DNA from: Deltaproteobacteria bacterium
Lineage (GTDB): Bacteria; Lernaellota; Lernaellaia; JACKCT01
Assembly (NCBI GenBank): GCA_020633895.1
Contig: JACKCT010000008.1
Span: 1-64,000, forward strand
Direction: 5' to 3'
Length of the DNA stretch: 64,000 nucleotides
The translations under genes and the position numbers were made by a program. This document shows positions 49,606 through 58,640 of this stretch, in pieces; the first letter of the stretch is position 1; every line of letters begins with the position of its first letter. The notes beneath the pieces were generated by a model that was not told the DNA's origin, ran no database searches, and worked only from the letters and a program-made list of their open reading frames with translations.

Positions 49606-51255
49606 ATGAGCAAACGCCTATCCTTTTTCTATCTGGTTTGGTGGTTCCTCCACCTCTGGACGCCCAAGGTGGCGATCGCCGGTCCGTTGGACATCTACGG
49701 CATGGGCGCGAAATCCCGCGGCATGGCCGGCGCCTATACAGCGGTGTCCGACGACTTCGGGGCGTTTTACCACAATCCCGCCGGTCTGATGCAGATCCGC
49801 ACCAACCGCCTGGACCTGGGCGTGCTCTACGCCGACCCCATCCTGGATCTGGACCTGCGTCCGGCCAAGGACATCACGAAAGACGAGGCCCGGCGCGTCG
49901 AGCGCATGGAAAAGGAAAAATCCGACGTCCAAAGCGTGAAGAGCTACGAGTTCGGCCTGGTCATGTCGCCCTACGAGCGCCTGACCATGGGCATCGCGAT
50001 GCACGTCCCCGAAGGCACGGCGGTGACGCTGCGGGCCGTGGATTCCCATACGCCGTCCTTCATTTTGCACGATCACTATTCCGAGCGCTCGGCCCTGTTC
50101 TTCGGCGGGGCGATCGAGCTGGCGCCGGGTCTGGCGATCGGATTGGGCGCCCAGATTTTCGTGAAGGTTCGCGGCAAGTTGGAAGTGCCCATCGTCGCCC
50201 GCAACCGCAAGGAAAACGAGCAGCGCTCGGTCGGCACGGAAGAGATCGATCCGGACTCGGAACTGACGATCGACTTCCCCTACCAGAGCTATCCGTTCTT
50301 CGGTGTCTTCTACCAGCCCAAGCCCTGGATCCGCCTGGGCGGCAGTTATCGCTCCCAATTTGAATGGAACGTCCTGATCGACGCCAAGGCGGACGTGGTG
50401 CTGGAAGACTACGAACTCGACCTGGGGCAACTGATGTCGTTGATGCCGGGCGGGGAGTCGATCAAGACGGTCATTGAGATCCAGATCCCGGCCCTGGGCC
50501 AAACTCCCGTCGAGATCCCCGTCGAGATCGACGACATCCAGGGCAGCATCATCGCCGACGTGCGCATTCCCTTGGAGGCGTCCCTGGCGATGGTCGATTT
50601 CTGGGAGCCCCAGCAGTTGTCCTGGGGCGTGGCAATCGATCCGACGGACCAGTGGACCGTCAGCCTGGACGCCACCTGGTACGACTGGTCCGAGTACCCG
50701 TCGCCGGATCTGGAAATCAAAATCAACGACGTGAACATCAACGTCCACACCCTGCCCGCCAACATCCAGGCGCGCATCCGCAACCTGACGGTGCCGGTGC
50801 TGGGCACGGTGGGGCCGGTGCCCCCGGCGACCATCGCCATCCCCGGCCTGGACGCCTCCCTGTCGATTCCCGTGCACCTGGCGGTGTCCGCCCAACCCAA
50901 GACGCACGATGTGATCCACCCGCGCATCGGCGTCGAGCATCGCTTCGCGCCCGTGTACGAAAAGCACCTGGGCAAGATCGACTACTCCGCCCGGGCGGGA
51001 TACGCCTACGAGCCCTCGCCCTTCGAGACCGACGGCGGCTATGTCAACCTGATCGATCCGGACCGCCACCTGTTCACCCTGGGCGGCGGCGCCGAGTTCA
51101 ACGACCGGTTTTCCGTTGACACCTACGTGCAATACCGCTACCTACCGGAGGTGTCCTTCGGCAAGTCGACCATCGACGCGGATGTGCCTTTCGAGCATGT
51201 TTCCGGCGGTGGACACATTCTGGCCACGGGTATTCAAGGGTCCGTCACCTGGTAG
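49606..51255 (+). CDS. FadL/OmpP1-family outer membrane porin
   Basis: This 549-aa outer membrane barrel of the FadL family transports hydrophobic substrates such as fatty acids or aromatics. It has a signal peptide ending KVAIA, then GMGAKSRGMAGAYTAVSDDFGAFYHNPAGL, the FadL/TodX N-terminal hatch pattern. Multiple amphipathic strands follow to a terminal aromatic (TW). ATG 49606 fits the signal peptide; ATG 49573 adds 11 residues. A large insertion near residues 300-370 (long IQIPALGQTPVEIPVEIDD strands) is notable. Confidence 0.85.
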   Translation: MSKRLSFFYLVWWFLHLWTPKVAIAGPLDIYGMGAKSRGMAGAYTAVSDDFGAFYHNPAGLMQIRTNRLDLGVLYADPILDLDLRPAKDITKDEARRVERMEKEKSDVQSVKSYEFGLVMSPYERLTMGIAMHVPEGTAVTLRAVDSHTPSFILHDHYSERSALFFGGAIELAPGLAIGLGAQIFVKVRGKLEVPIVARNRKENEQRSVGTEEIDPDSELTIDFPYQSYPFFGVFYQPKPWIRLGGSYRSQFEWNVLIDAKADVVLEDYELDLGQLMSLMPGGESIKTVIEIQIPALGQTPVEIPVEIDDIQGSIIADVRIPLEASLAMVDFWEPQQLSWGVAIDPTDQWTVSLDATWYDWSEYPSPDLEIKINDVNINVHTLPANIQARIRNLTVPVLGTVGPVPPATIAIPGLDASLSIPVHLAVSAQPKTHDVIHPRIGVEHRFAPVYEKHLGKIDYSARAGYAYEPSPFETDGGYVNLIDPDRHLFTLGGGAEFNDRFSVDTYVQYRYLPEVSFGKSTIDADVPFEHVSGGGHILATGIQGSVTW

Positions 51256-51340
51256 CAAAACGCGCCTTTGACGCTATAAAAAATCTCCATCCCCGATCGC
51301 CGGTGCGAGAACGTCCCCCGGCGACATGAGGAGTTCGACG

Positions 51341-52015
51341 ATGAACCTGGCGGAGCTGATCAACACCGTCAAAGACCTCAAGGGCAAGGATCCGGCCATG
51401 GTCGCCATGCAGTTCATGGCCACGCCGACGGGCATGAAACTCGTCCAGGGCGCCATGCAGGGCAAGCAGAACCTGGACAAAAGCCTGGAGGGATTCTGGA
51501 ATTTCCTGGGGATCCCGTCGTTCTCCGACCATTCGGCGGTCAACCGGGCCATCGGCCACGTGGGCAAGCGCCTCAAGGACGTGGAAAAGGATATGTCCGA
51601 GATGGATACGGCCCTGCGGGCGCTGGAAACCATCCTGGAGAAGCGTATCCAGGAACTCCGCGAGGAATTGGACGAGCCTGAAGACGCAGGCGCCGCCGCC
51701 GCACCGGCAAAACCCGCAAAAAAGACGATTGCTCCGAAAGAGACCAAAGCCGCCAAGGCCGCCAAGGCCGCCAAATCGGCTAAGCCCGCGAAAGCCGCCG
51801 CCAAAAAGAGCGCCGTCAAGAAAGCCGCTCCCAAGGCCGCGAAAAGCAAGATCAAACTGCGGTCCGAAGCGGTCCCTTCCGCCCCCGCGGCCGCAAAGAA
51901 ACCCGGCGCCGACAAGGCCAAGGCCGCGCCCGGCAAGTCCAAACCCATGCTCGCCTCCCGCCCCTCGTCGGCCGTGACGGCGGCGTCCATGCTGGACATC
52001 AATCTCAAGCGCTGA
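51341..52015 (+). CDS. Phasin-like protein with Lys/Ala-rich tail
   Basis: This 224-aa protein has a helical, amphipathic N-terminal half with a coiled coil (DVEKDMSEMDTALRALE) and a C-terminal half of Ala/Lys/Pro repeats (KAAKAAKAAK, KSAVKKAAPK). The design resembles PhaF-type phasins, which coat polyhydroxyalkanoate granules and bind DNA through a histone H1-like tail. No PHA synthase is nearby, so this is inference. ATG 51341 has AGGAG. Confidence 0.5.
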   Translation: MNLAELINTVKDLKGKDPAMVAMQFMATPTGMKLVQGAMQGKQNLDKSLEGFWNFLGIPSFSDHSAVNRAIGHVGKRLKDVEKDMSEMDTALRALETILEKRIQELREELDEPEDAGAAAAPAKPAKKTIAPKETKAAKAAKAAKSAKPAKAAAKKSAVKKAAPKAAKSKIKLRSEAVPSAPAAAKKPGADKAKAAPGKSKPMLASRPSSAVTAASMLDINLKR

Positions 52016-52186
52016 TTTCGACGCGGCCGCCGGGGCGCCGAATCCCGGAATCCTTCGACCGGCGCGAATGCAAATTCGCCTTTTCTTTTCGCCACTTAAA
52101 GTCGAATTGCCTTTTGGGCGATGAGGTGCTAAAGGTAGCTGATCCGGGGTTTCCCCATTCATCATGGACCTTTTGCGGGACGACAA

Positions 52187-52612
52187 ATGCGGAATATCAC
52201 GCTCATCTTGACCGTGGCGGCGCTCTTCGCCTTTTCGGCGTTAACGGTCGTCGGTTGCGAAGGCGACGAATACGACCAGCAGACCCGTTCGCTCGATTAC
52301 GAGGACGGCACCGGGGCGAAGGATCGGGACGAGGATCAGAACTGCCTTCAGGACGATCTCCAGATCCGCGATTGCTTCGACGCCTGCGCCTGCTGCATTT
52401 ATTCGCCCGAGGGCGAGGATCACGAAGAGCTGTATTCGTGCGTCACCGAATGCAACGACACGCTGCTGCTGATCGACAACATCGAGGAGACCCGCAAGGC
52501 CGACATCACGCAGTACAAGGAATGCGTGGTCGGGTGCTGGTCCATCTGTAACAAGCCGGACAAGGAAGAGACGTGCTACGACGAATGCAAAGGCTATTTG
52601 GGCCTGGAGTAA
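52187..52612 (+). CDS. Cysteine-rich lipoprotein with repeated CX3C motifs
   Basis: This 141-aa lipoprotein has a signal peptide and lipobox VVGC, followed by 12 further cysteines. Many are spaced as CxxxC: CFDAC, CVTEC, CVVGC, CWSIC, CYDEC. The pattern suggests disulfide-linked helical hairpins outside the cytoplasm, or metal binding. I do not recognise the family. A good terminator follows at 52643. Confidence 0.65.
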   Translation: MRNITLILTVAALFAFSALTVVGCEGDEYDQQTRSLDYEDGTGAKDRDEDQNCLQDDLQIRDCFDACACCIYSPEGEDHEELYSCVTECNDTLLLIDNIEETRKADITQYKECVVGCWSICNKPDKEETCYDECKGYLGLE

Positions 52613-52642
52613 ATTCGTCCACAACCGCGATGAAAACCCGAG

Positions 52643-52668
52643 ATCCTCGCCGACCGGCGGGGATTTTT
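52643..52668 (+). terminator. Terminator after the CX3C lipoprotein
   Basis: ATCCTCGCC and GGCGGGGAT form a 9-bp stem (one G-T pair) with a GACC loop, followed by TTTTT. This is a normal intrinsic terminator 31 nt past the stop. Confidence 0.8.
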
Positions 52669-52737
52669 CGTTGAACCCTCCCCAATTTTCCTAGGTCTTC
52701 GGGCGCCGTCGCCCCCGGCCGATCGATAAATTCGCCC

Positions 52738-54756
52738 ATGTCCACGCGCATCAAACTGCTCTCGGAAAACGTCGCGAACATGATCGCCGCCGGCGAGGTG
52801 GTCGAGCGTCCGGCGTCGGTGGTCAAGGAGCTGGTCGAAAACGCCCTGGACGCCGAGGCCGCGCGGGTGCATGTGGACATCGAGGCCGGGGGCCGCAACC
52901 TGGTGCGTGTCACCGACGACGGCATCGGCATGACGCAGGACGACGCCCTGCTCAGCTTGGAGCGCCACGCCACCAGCAAGATCCTCTCGGAAAAAGACCT
53001 GTTTTCGGTCGCCACCATGGGTTTTCGCGGCGAGGCGATCCCCGCCATTGCGTCCGTCTCCAAATTCACCTTGCGCACCTGCGCTCGCGGCGCGGACGCG
53101 GGCACGGAGATCTATGTGGAAGGCGGCACGCTGATGGGCGTCGAACCGGCCGCGGTCCCGCCGGGCACGGAGATTTCCGTCCATCGCCTTTTCTTCAACA
53201 CCCCCGGCCGCCGCAAATTCCTACGCTCGCCGGAAACCGAACTGACGCACGTGGTCGAGACGCTGACCCGCCTGGCGCTGCCTCGGGAGGGGGTGTTTTT
53301 TCGCCTGCGGCAGGAGGACAAGACCCTGCTGCAGGTGGCCCGGGACGCCGACCTGCCCCAACGCATCGCCTCCCTGCTCGGCCCGGACGCGGCGCGCTCG
53401 CTGGTGCCGTTGGAATACGACGGCGGGCCGTTTCGCCTGAGCGGCTATGTCTCCGGCCCCCAAACGACGCGCTCGAACACGGCGAATTTCTTCGTCTACT
53501 GCAACGGCCGCTTCCTGCGCGACCGCCTTATCACCCACGCCATCAACGCGGGCTATCGAGGCCACATCCTCAAGGGGCGCTACCCCACCGTGGTGCTGAT
53601 GATCGACATCCCCGCCGAGTTGGTGGACGTGAACGTGCATCCCACGAAGTCGGAAGTGCGCTTTCGCCAACCGTCGGGGATCTACGAAGGCATCGTCGAG
53701 GCCGTGGACCGGACCCTGCGCCATCGCTTCGGAGCGCCGGACGCTCGACCGGCGTTTTCGGTGCCGACGGCCAATCCCGGCTTCGGCCGCCCACCCTCGC
53801 CCCCGGCGGCGGTCGTCGGCGAATCGGCGGGGACACCGAACGCGGCGCCGTGGCCCGTCTCCCATGTCGAACAAACCCCCGCCCAAGGCACCGCCCTGGA
53901 CGCCGACGAATACGCGGACGCGCCCCAGGTGCGTTATGTGGATGCGCACGGCCCGGCGGTCGCGGATGTGGAAGAGAGCGCCGAGGTGATCCAGGAGCGC
54001 CAACGCATCCAGGCGGCGCTGGAGAGATTCGCCACCACCCAACGCACCGCCCCGCTGTTCGGCGATGTCCCCCGCCCGGCCACTCGCGCCGAGGATGTCG
54101 CCGTCCGAGCGGATGTGGACGCCGACGCCCCCGTGGGCACCACCGACGCCCCGGACGCTTTCGGCGTCTTCTCCCGGTTCGCCATCGTCGGCCAGGTCTT
54201 CGCCAACTACATCCTCTGCGAAACCCGGGAAGGCGGCGGCGTGCTGCTGATGATCGACGCCCACGCGGCCCACGAGCGCATCCTGTTCGAAAAACTCAAA
54301 ACCGAGTACGAACACGCGGGCGTCGCCGTGCAGCGCCAGCTTGTGCCCATCGTCATGGAACTGCGCCCCGCGGAGGCCAAGGCCGTGTTGAAAGCCCAGG
54401 GCGAGCTGGCTAAAGTCGGCATCGACATTGAGGAATTCGGCCAGGGAACCTTCCGCATCACCGGCATCCCGTCCCTGCTGTCCGCCTCTCAGGCCGAGGA
54501 AACCGTCCGGGAGTGCGTCGACCGCCTGCTGGAAGCCGGGCAAAACGCCCCGCTCACCCACGTCACCGACGATTTTTTGTCCACGGTGGCCTGCCACAGC
54601 GCGGTTCGATCCGGACAAGAGTTGACAGTGGGGCAGATGCGAGAGATTTTACGCGGCCTTGACCGGATCGACGGATCGGGATCCTGCCCTCACGGGCGGC
54701 CCACCGTCTGGAGCATCCCCCTGATGGAGATCGAAAAGAGGTTCAAGCGCCGATGA
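52738..54756 (+). CDS. mutL: DNA mismatch repair protein MutL
   Basis: This 672-aa protein has the GHKL ATPase N-terminus (KLLSENVANMIAAGEVVERP, ELVENALDA, DDGIGM, GFRGEAIPAIASVS), an acidic variable linker (about 340-470) and a C-terminal dimerisation/nuclease domain. The C-terminal part has DAHAAHERILFE, a variant of DQHAx2Ex4E with Ala for Gln, and CPHGRP. It is likely a nicking MutL. No mutS is adjacent. It overlaps meaB by ATGA. Confidence 0.95.
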   Translation: MSTRIKLLSENVANMIAAGEVVERPASVVKELVENALDAEAARVHVDIEAGGRNLVRVTDDGIGMTQDDALLSLERHATSKILSEKDLFSVATMGFRGEAIPAIASVSKFTLRTCARGADAGTEIYVEGGTLMGVEPAAVPPGTEISVHRLFFNTPGRRKFLRSPETELTHVVETLTRLALPREGVFFRLRQEDKTLLQVARDADLPQRIASLLGPDAARSLVPLEYDGGPFRLSGYVSGPQTTRSNTANFFVYCNGRFLRDRLITHAINAGYRGHILKGRYPTVVLMIDIPAELVDVNVHPTKSEVRFRQPSGIYEGIVEAVDRTLRHRFGAPDARPAFSVPTANPGFGRPPSPPAAVVGESAGTPNAAPWPVSHVEQTPAQGTALDADEYADAPQVRYVDAHGPAVADVEESAEVIQERQRIQAALERFATTQRTAPLFGDVPRPATRAEDVAVRADVDADAPVGTTDAPDAFGVFSRFAIVGQVFANYILCETREGGGVLLMIDAHAAHERILFEKLKTEYEHAGVAVQRQLVPIVMELRPAEAKAVLKAQGELAKVGIDIEEFGQGTFRITGIPSLLSASQAEETVRECVDRLLEAGQNAPLTHVTDDFLSTVACHSAVRSGQELTVGQMREILRGLDRIDGSGSCPHGRPTVWSIPLMEIEKRFKRR

Positions 54757-55730
54757 GCGACGCATTGACCAATTTGATGGACCGCCTGCTCGACGGCGAC
54801 CGGCGCGCGCTGGCGCGGATGATCACGCTGGTGGAGTCCCGGGCGGTGGATATCGCCACGGTGATGGCGAAGATCTACCCCCACACGGGCAAGGGCACGA
54901 TCCTGGGCTTCACCGGCCCGCCGGGCGCCGGCAAGTCGACGATGGTCGACAAGGTCACGGCCGCCTACCGGGCCCAGGGCAAGACGGTGGGCATCGTGGC
55001 CATCGACCCGTCCTCGCCCTTCTCCGGCGGCGCGCTGCTGGGCGACCGCATCCGCATGCATCGCCATTTCGCCGACACGGGCGTCTTCATCCGCTCCCTG
55101 TCCACGCGCGGCTCCTTCGGCGGCCTGTCCCGGGCCACCCGCGACGTGATCCGCCTGATGGACGCGGCGGGGGTGGACATCGTTATCGTCGAGACCGTCG
55201 GCGTGGGCCAGACCGAGTTGGACATCATGGAGGTGGCCCACACCACCACCGTCATCCTCGTTCCCGAGTCGGGGGACGTGGTGCAGACGATGAAGGCGGG
55301 CCTGACCGAGATCGCGGACGTTTTTGTCGTCAACAAGGGCGATCGCGCCGGGGCCGACGCGATCATGCGCGAACTGACGCAGATGATCGAACTGAACCCG
55401 CCGTCGGGTTGGAAGATCCCCGTCCTCAAGACGCAGGCCGTCAAGAACATCGGCGTCGAGGAGTTGGTGGAAAAGATCGACGCCCACACCGCCTACTACA
55501 AGGAAACCGGCGAGCAGAAGCGCATCATCAAGATGACGCCGGAAAAAGAAATGATCGAACTGCTGGCGGTGCGCATGGAAGACGGCTATCTTCGCGAAAA
55601 GGCGTCGGACGGCGCGCTGGCCGAGCTTTGCGGCAAGATCGCCTCGGGCGAAACCAACCCCTACGAAGGGGCCAAGGCCATCGCGGAAAATCCCGCGTGG
55701 CTCACCGCTCTTTTCCGGATCGAGAATTAG
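54753..55730 (+). CDS. meaB: MeaB-type GTPase of methylmalonyl-CoA mutase
   Basis: This 325-aa G3E GTPase chaperones B12-dependent methylmalonyl-CoA mutase. Motifs: GFTGPPGAGKSTMVDK (Walker A), AIDPSSPFSGGALLGDRIRM, ETVGVGQTE and the specificity motif NKGD. The dimerisation helix is at the C-terminus. The start is coupled to mutL. No mutase gene lies in the window. Confidence 0.93.
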   Translation: MSDALTNLMDRLLDGDRRALARMITLVESRAVDIATVMAKIYPHTGKGTILGFTGPPGAGKSTMVDKVTAAYRAQGKTVGIVAIDPSSPFSGGALLGDRIRMHRHFADTGVFIRSLSTRGSFGGLSRATRDVIRLMDAAGVDIVIVETVGVGQTELDIMEVAHTTTVILVPESGDVVQTMKAGLTEIADVFVVNKGDRAGADAIMRELTQMIELNPPSGWKIPVLKTQAVKNIGVEELVEKIDAHTAYYKETGEQKRIIKMTPEKEMIELLAVRMEDGYLREKASDGALAELCGKIASGETNPYEGAKAIAENPAWLTALFRIEN

Positions 55731-55771
55731 ACTGTGACGGAGCTATCGGCAAAATCGCGCGATGAGTTGCG

Positions 55772-55874
55772 TGTCATTCTGAGCAACGCGAAGAATCCAG
55801 GTTCGGCTTTCACTTCGACGACGCGGGCGTCATACGGAAGCGAACCCGGATCCTTCACTGCCGTTCAGGAGAGC
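55772..55874. repeat. Dispersed repeat family A-like inverted pair
   Basis: TGTCATTCTGAGCAACGCGA at 55772 and an inverted diverged copy ending near 55874 (GGATCC... GTTCAGGAGAG) would fold into a hairpin around AGGTTCG/CGAACCC. The unit resembles family A at 26378 and 35988 but is more divergent. It overlaps the 5' part of the kelch gene frame. Confidence 0.55.
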
Positions 55875-55901
55875 ACTTTCGCCGGACGTTTACGTCGTGT
55901 T

Positions 55902-57449
55902 TTGATCCTCCCGGTGCTTCTCCTTCTCATGATGCTCACCCTCACCGGCTGCCCGGAAAAAGCGCCGGACGAGGAAGACGACCCGGCCGACATCAACGGC
56001 CCCATGGTCGCCAACGAGGTGCAGATCCGCACCGGCGCCGACAGCGTCGAGATGCAGTGGCTCGTGCCGACGCTGGAGCAGAGCATCTTCAATCGCGACG
56101 TTCGCGGCTTCCTCCTGCTGCGGGCCGAGTCCGAACAATTCCTCCAGCCCGCGCGACTCGACGAGTTCGAGACGGGCGACGAATTCGGCGACCAGACCGT
56201 CGCGGCGGTCATTGACGCGGACCCGACCCGTGACCAGGAAATCGAGGTCTTCTTCACCGACGAAGGCCTGGAGACCGGCAAGACCTACTACTACCAACTC
56301 TTCACCTACGACGAAGTGCCCAACTACTCCGAGCCGGTGCGTTTCGAGGCGACGCCCGGCTCGCTGGTGCAACCCCGTCTCTCCCACGCCCAGGTGTTGC
56401 TGGCCGACGGACGGGTGCTCCTTTCCGGGGGCCTGGGCAACGAGGGCCCGCTGGACACGGCGGAAATCTTCGATCCGGAAACACAGACCTTCCGCGAAAC
56501 GGTGGACACCATGCGCCGCCGCCGCTTCGGCCACACGATGACCCTGCTGGAAGACGGCACGGTGCTCGTCGCCGGGGGATACGAGGAAGGCCTGGTGGAC
56601 ATCCTCGACTCGGTGGAGGTCTTCGACCCGGTCGACGAGACCTTCACGCGCCTTTCCGCCCGCATGAACGTGGGCCGCGCGCTGCATACGGCCACGCGCC
56701 TATCCGACGGCCGCGTCGTGTTCATCGGCGGCACCGACGGCTACAACGCCTACGACACGGCGGAGGTTTTCGACCCCGCCGACGGATCCATCACCCTCGT
56801 CGAGGACCGCATGGGCGTCGCCCGTTTTGACCACACCGCCACCGTCCTGGCCGACGTCAACCCCACGCGCATCCTCGTCGCCGGAGGTCTGCGCGACGAA
56901 GAGACCGCCGCGTCGGCCACATTCCTGGACTCGGCCAATTTCGACTTCGGCCGCTACGTCCCCGAACCGGGCAACGAGGAAAACGCCCTGAACACCGGCC
57001 GCGCGAGCCACACGGCCTCGCTGCTGCCCGACGGGCGCGTCCTGCTGGTGGGCGGATTCTCCGGCACCATCGCCGCCGGAACGCCGACCGCCTCGGTGGA
57101 GATCTTCGACCCGGACACGGGCGCGTTCGAAACCGTCGCCCAACTCGAGCACAATCGCTCCGGCCACGTCGCCGCCGTGCTCGACGACGGGCGCGTGCTG
57201 GTGGCGGGCGGCATCGACGGCGACCTGAACATCCTGGGCACCAGCGAGATCATTGACCCCGTCGCCAAGGCCGTCGAACCGGGCCCGGACATGGCCGTCG
57301 GACGCACCGTCGCCGAAATCACCCAACTCGACACGGGCGATTGGTTCATCACCGGCGGCAACCGCAGCGGCGATTTCTTCCTGCCCCTGCCCGTTTCCAG
57401 CGCCGAAATCCTCGACCCCGCCGGCGACGCGTTCAGCCTGGTGCCGTAG
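55902..57449 (+). CDS. Fn3-kelch lipoprotein
   Basis: This is a secreted protein with a signal and lipobox LTGC, a fibronectin type III-like domain (about 30-150) and six or seven kelch-type repeats (GRVLLSGG..., DTAEIFDPETQTF, GHTMTLLEDGTVLVAGG), which should form a beta-propeller. It is probably surface exposed. The start is uncertain: GTG 55734 would place a dispersed repeat in the coding sequence, so I favour a start just before the signal peptide, such as TTG 55902. Confidence 0.75.
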   Translation: MILPVLLLLMMLTLTGCPEKAPDEEDDPADINGPMVANEVQIRTGADSVEMQWLVPTLEQSIFNRDVRGFLLLRAESEQFLQPARLDEFETGDEFGDQTVAAVIDADPTRDQEIEVFFTDEGLETGKTYYYQLFTYDEVPNYSEPVRFEATPGSLVQPRLSHAQVLLADGRVLLSGGLGNEGPLDTAEIFDPETQTFRETVDTMRRRRFGHTMTLLEDGTVLVAGGYEEGLVDILDSVEVFDPVDETFTRLSARMNVGRALHTATRLSDGRVVFIGGTDGYNAYDTAEVFDPADGSITLVEDRMGVARFDHTATVLADVNPTRILVAGGLRDEETAASATFLDSANFDFGRYVPEPGNEENALNTGRASHTASLLPDGRVLLVGGFSGTIAAGTPTASVEIFDPDTGAFETVAQLEHNRSGHVAAVLDDGRVLVAGGIDGDLNILGTSEIIDPVAKAVEPGPDMAVGRTVAEITQLDTGDWFITGGNRSGDFFLPLPVSSAEILDPAGDAFSLVP

Positions 57450-57486
57450 TGCCGTAGCCGGCACGGGCTTAACGGATGCTTCGCAT
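57450..57486 (-). repeat. Dispersed repeat family B, copy 2
   Basis: TGCCGTAGCCGGCACGGGCT, followed by the end ATGCTTCGCAT, is the reverse complement of 42560-42594 with few differences. It directly follows the kelch gene stop. Confidence 0.65.
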
Positions 57487-57610
57487 CCCGCACGCCGGCG
57501 CGTTGTTCGTTATTGAAAAGGGGCACGACAAATCTGAGCCCCAAGCGTCAGCGCGGGGTTGTCGAGCGTGCCGGCCACGCGATTCTCGGACGACGTTAGA
57601 GTCGGGTGCC

Positions 57611-57672
57611 CGATCCGCTCCACAACCCCTCCCTCACGGTCGGGGCTCTGTTACAACGAACGACAAACACCT
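57611..57672. repeat. Dispersed repeat family C, copy 3
   Basis: This element includes CCCTCACGGTCGGGGCTCTG and CGACAAACACC, aligned with copies at 20247 and 26447. It ends at the miaA start codon and may serve as its leader. Confidence 0.45.
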
Positions 57673-58626
57673 ATGACGACCAGAACCGCCAACGCTCCGA
57701 AAATCCTCGTCGTCGCCGGTGAAACCGCGTCCGGCAAAACCGAAACCGCGATCCGTCTGGCCGAGCGATTCGGCGGCGAAATCGTCAACGCCGACTCGAT
57801 GCAGGTTTATCGCGGCATGGACATCGGCACCGCGACCCCCACGGCCGAGGAACGCTCACGGGCGACGTTTCACCTGATCAGCTTCGTCCATCCCGAGGAC
57901 ACCTACTCGGCGGGGCGCTTCAAGGCGGACGCGGACGCGGCCATCGCCGGAATCCTGTCGCGGGGGCATGTGCCCATCGTCGCGGGCGGCACGGGGCTCT
58001 ACCTCAAGGCCCTCATCCACGGCCTGGTCGACGGGCCGCCGGTGGACCGGGCGTTTCGCGACGAGATGAAAGCCGTCGAGGCCGCGAAGCCCGGCGCCCT
58101 GCACGAACGCCTGCGCGCCATCGACCCGGTCAAGGCCGAACAGTTGCCCCCGGCCGATCTATTACGCATTATTCGCGCGCTGGAGGTGCATCAGCTCACC
58201 GGACGGACGCTCAGCGAAATCCAGTCCGAGCACCGCTTCGGCGACGCCGACTACCGGGCCCTGAAGCTCGGCGTGCGGCGCGATCGCAATGAGTTGGAAG
58301 CGCGGGTCCGGACTCGCGTCGACGAGATGGTCGCGGCGGGGCTGGTGCCCGAGGTGAAGGCGCTGCTGGACTCGGGCGTCGCCCCGGCCACTCCGGCGAT
58401 GGCGGCGGTGGGATATCCCGAAACGGTCGCCCACCTTCGCGGTGAGTTGGACCTGGACGGAATGCGCGAGGCCATCGTCCACAACACGATGCGCCTGGCC
58501 AAAAAGCAACGCACCTGGTATCGCGGCGACAAGGAGTTCGTCTGGTTCACCCTGCCGGACGAGGCTGACGCCCTGACCGCCGCCGCGGCGCAATTTCTCG
58601 GCGATGACGAATCGCCGACGACTTGA
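57673..58626 (+). CDS. miaA: tRNA dimethylallyltransferase
   Basis: This 317-aa enzyme adds dimethylallyl to A37 of tRNAs reading UNN codons. It has VAGETASGKTETAIRLAE (P-loop), NADSMQVYRGMDIGTATP, and GGTGLYLKALIHG. ATG 57673 is the family-like start; the open frame upstream is a repeat. It begins the gene line miaA-hisC-aroA-cmk-rpsA. Confidence 0.95.
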   Translation: MTTRTANAPKILVVAGETASGKTETAIRLAERFGGEIVNADSMQVYRGMDIGTATPTAEERSRATFHLISFVHPEDTYSAGRFKADADAAIAGILSRGHVPIVAGGTGLYLKALIHGLVDGPPVDRAFRDEMKAVEAAKPGALHERLRAIDPVKAEQLPPADLLRIIRALEVHQLTGRTLSEIQSEHRFGDADYRALKLGVRRDRNELEARVRTRVDEMVAAGLVPEVKALLDSGVAPATPAMAAVGYPETVAHLRGELDLDGMREAIVHNTMRLAKKQRTWYRGDKEFVWFTLPDEADALTAAAAQFLGDDESPTT

Positions 58627-58640
58627 GACGACGAGGACCG

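Noticed and set aside
52016-52186. Riboswitch before the CX3C lipoprotein
   Set aside because: The stretch GGTAGCTGATCCGGGGTTT looked somewhat like part of a cyclic di-GMP riboswitch, but the conserved core and paired stems are not present.
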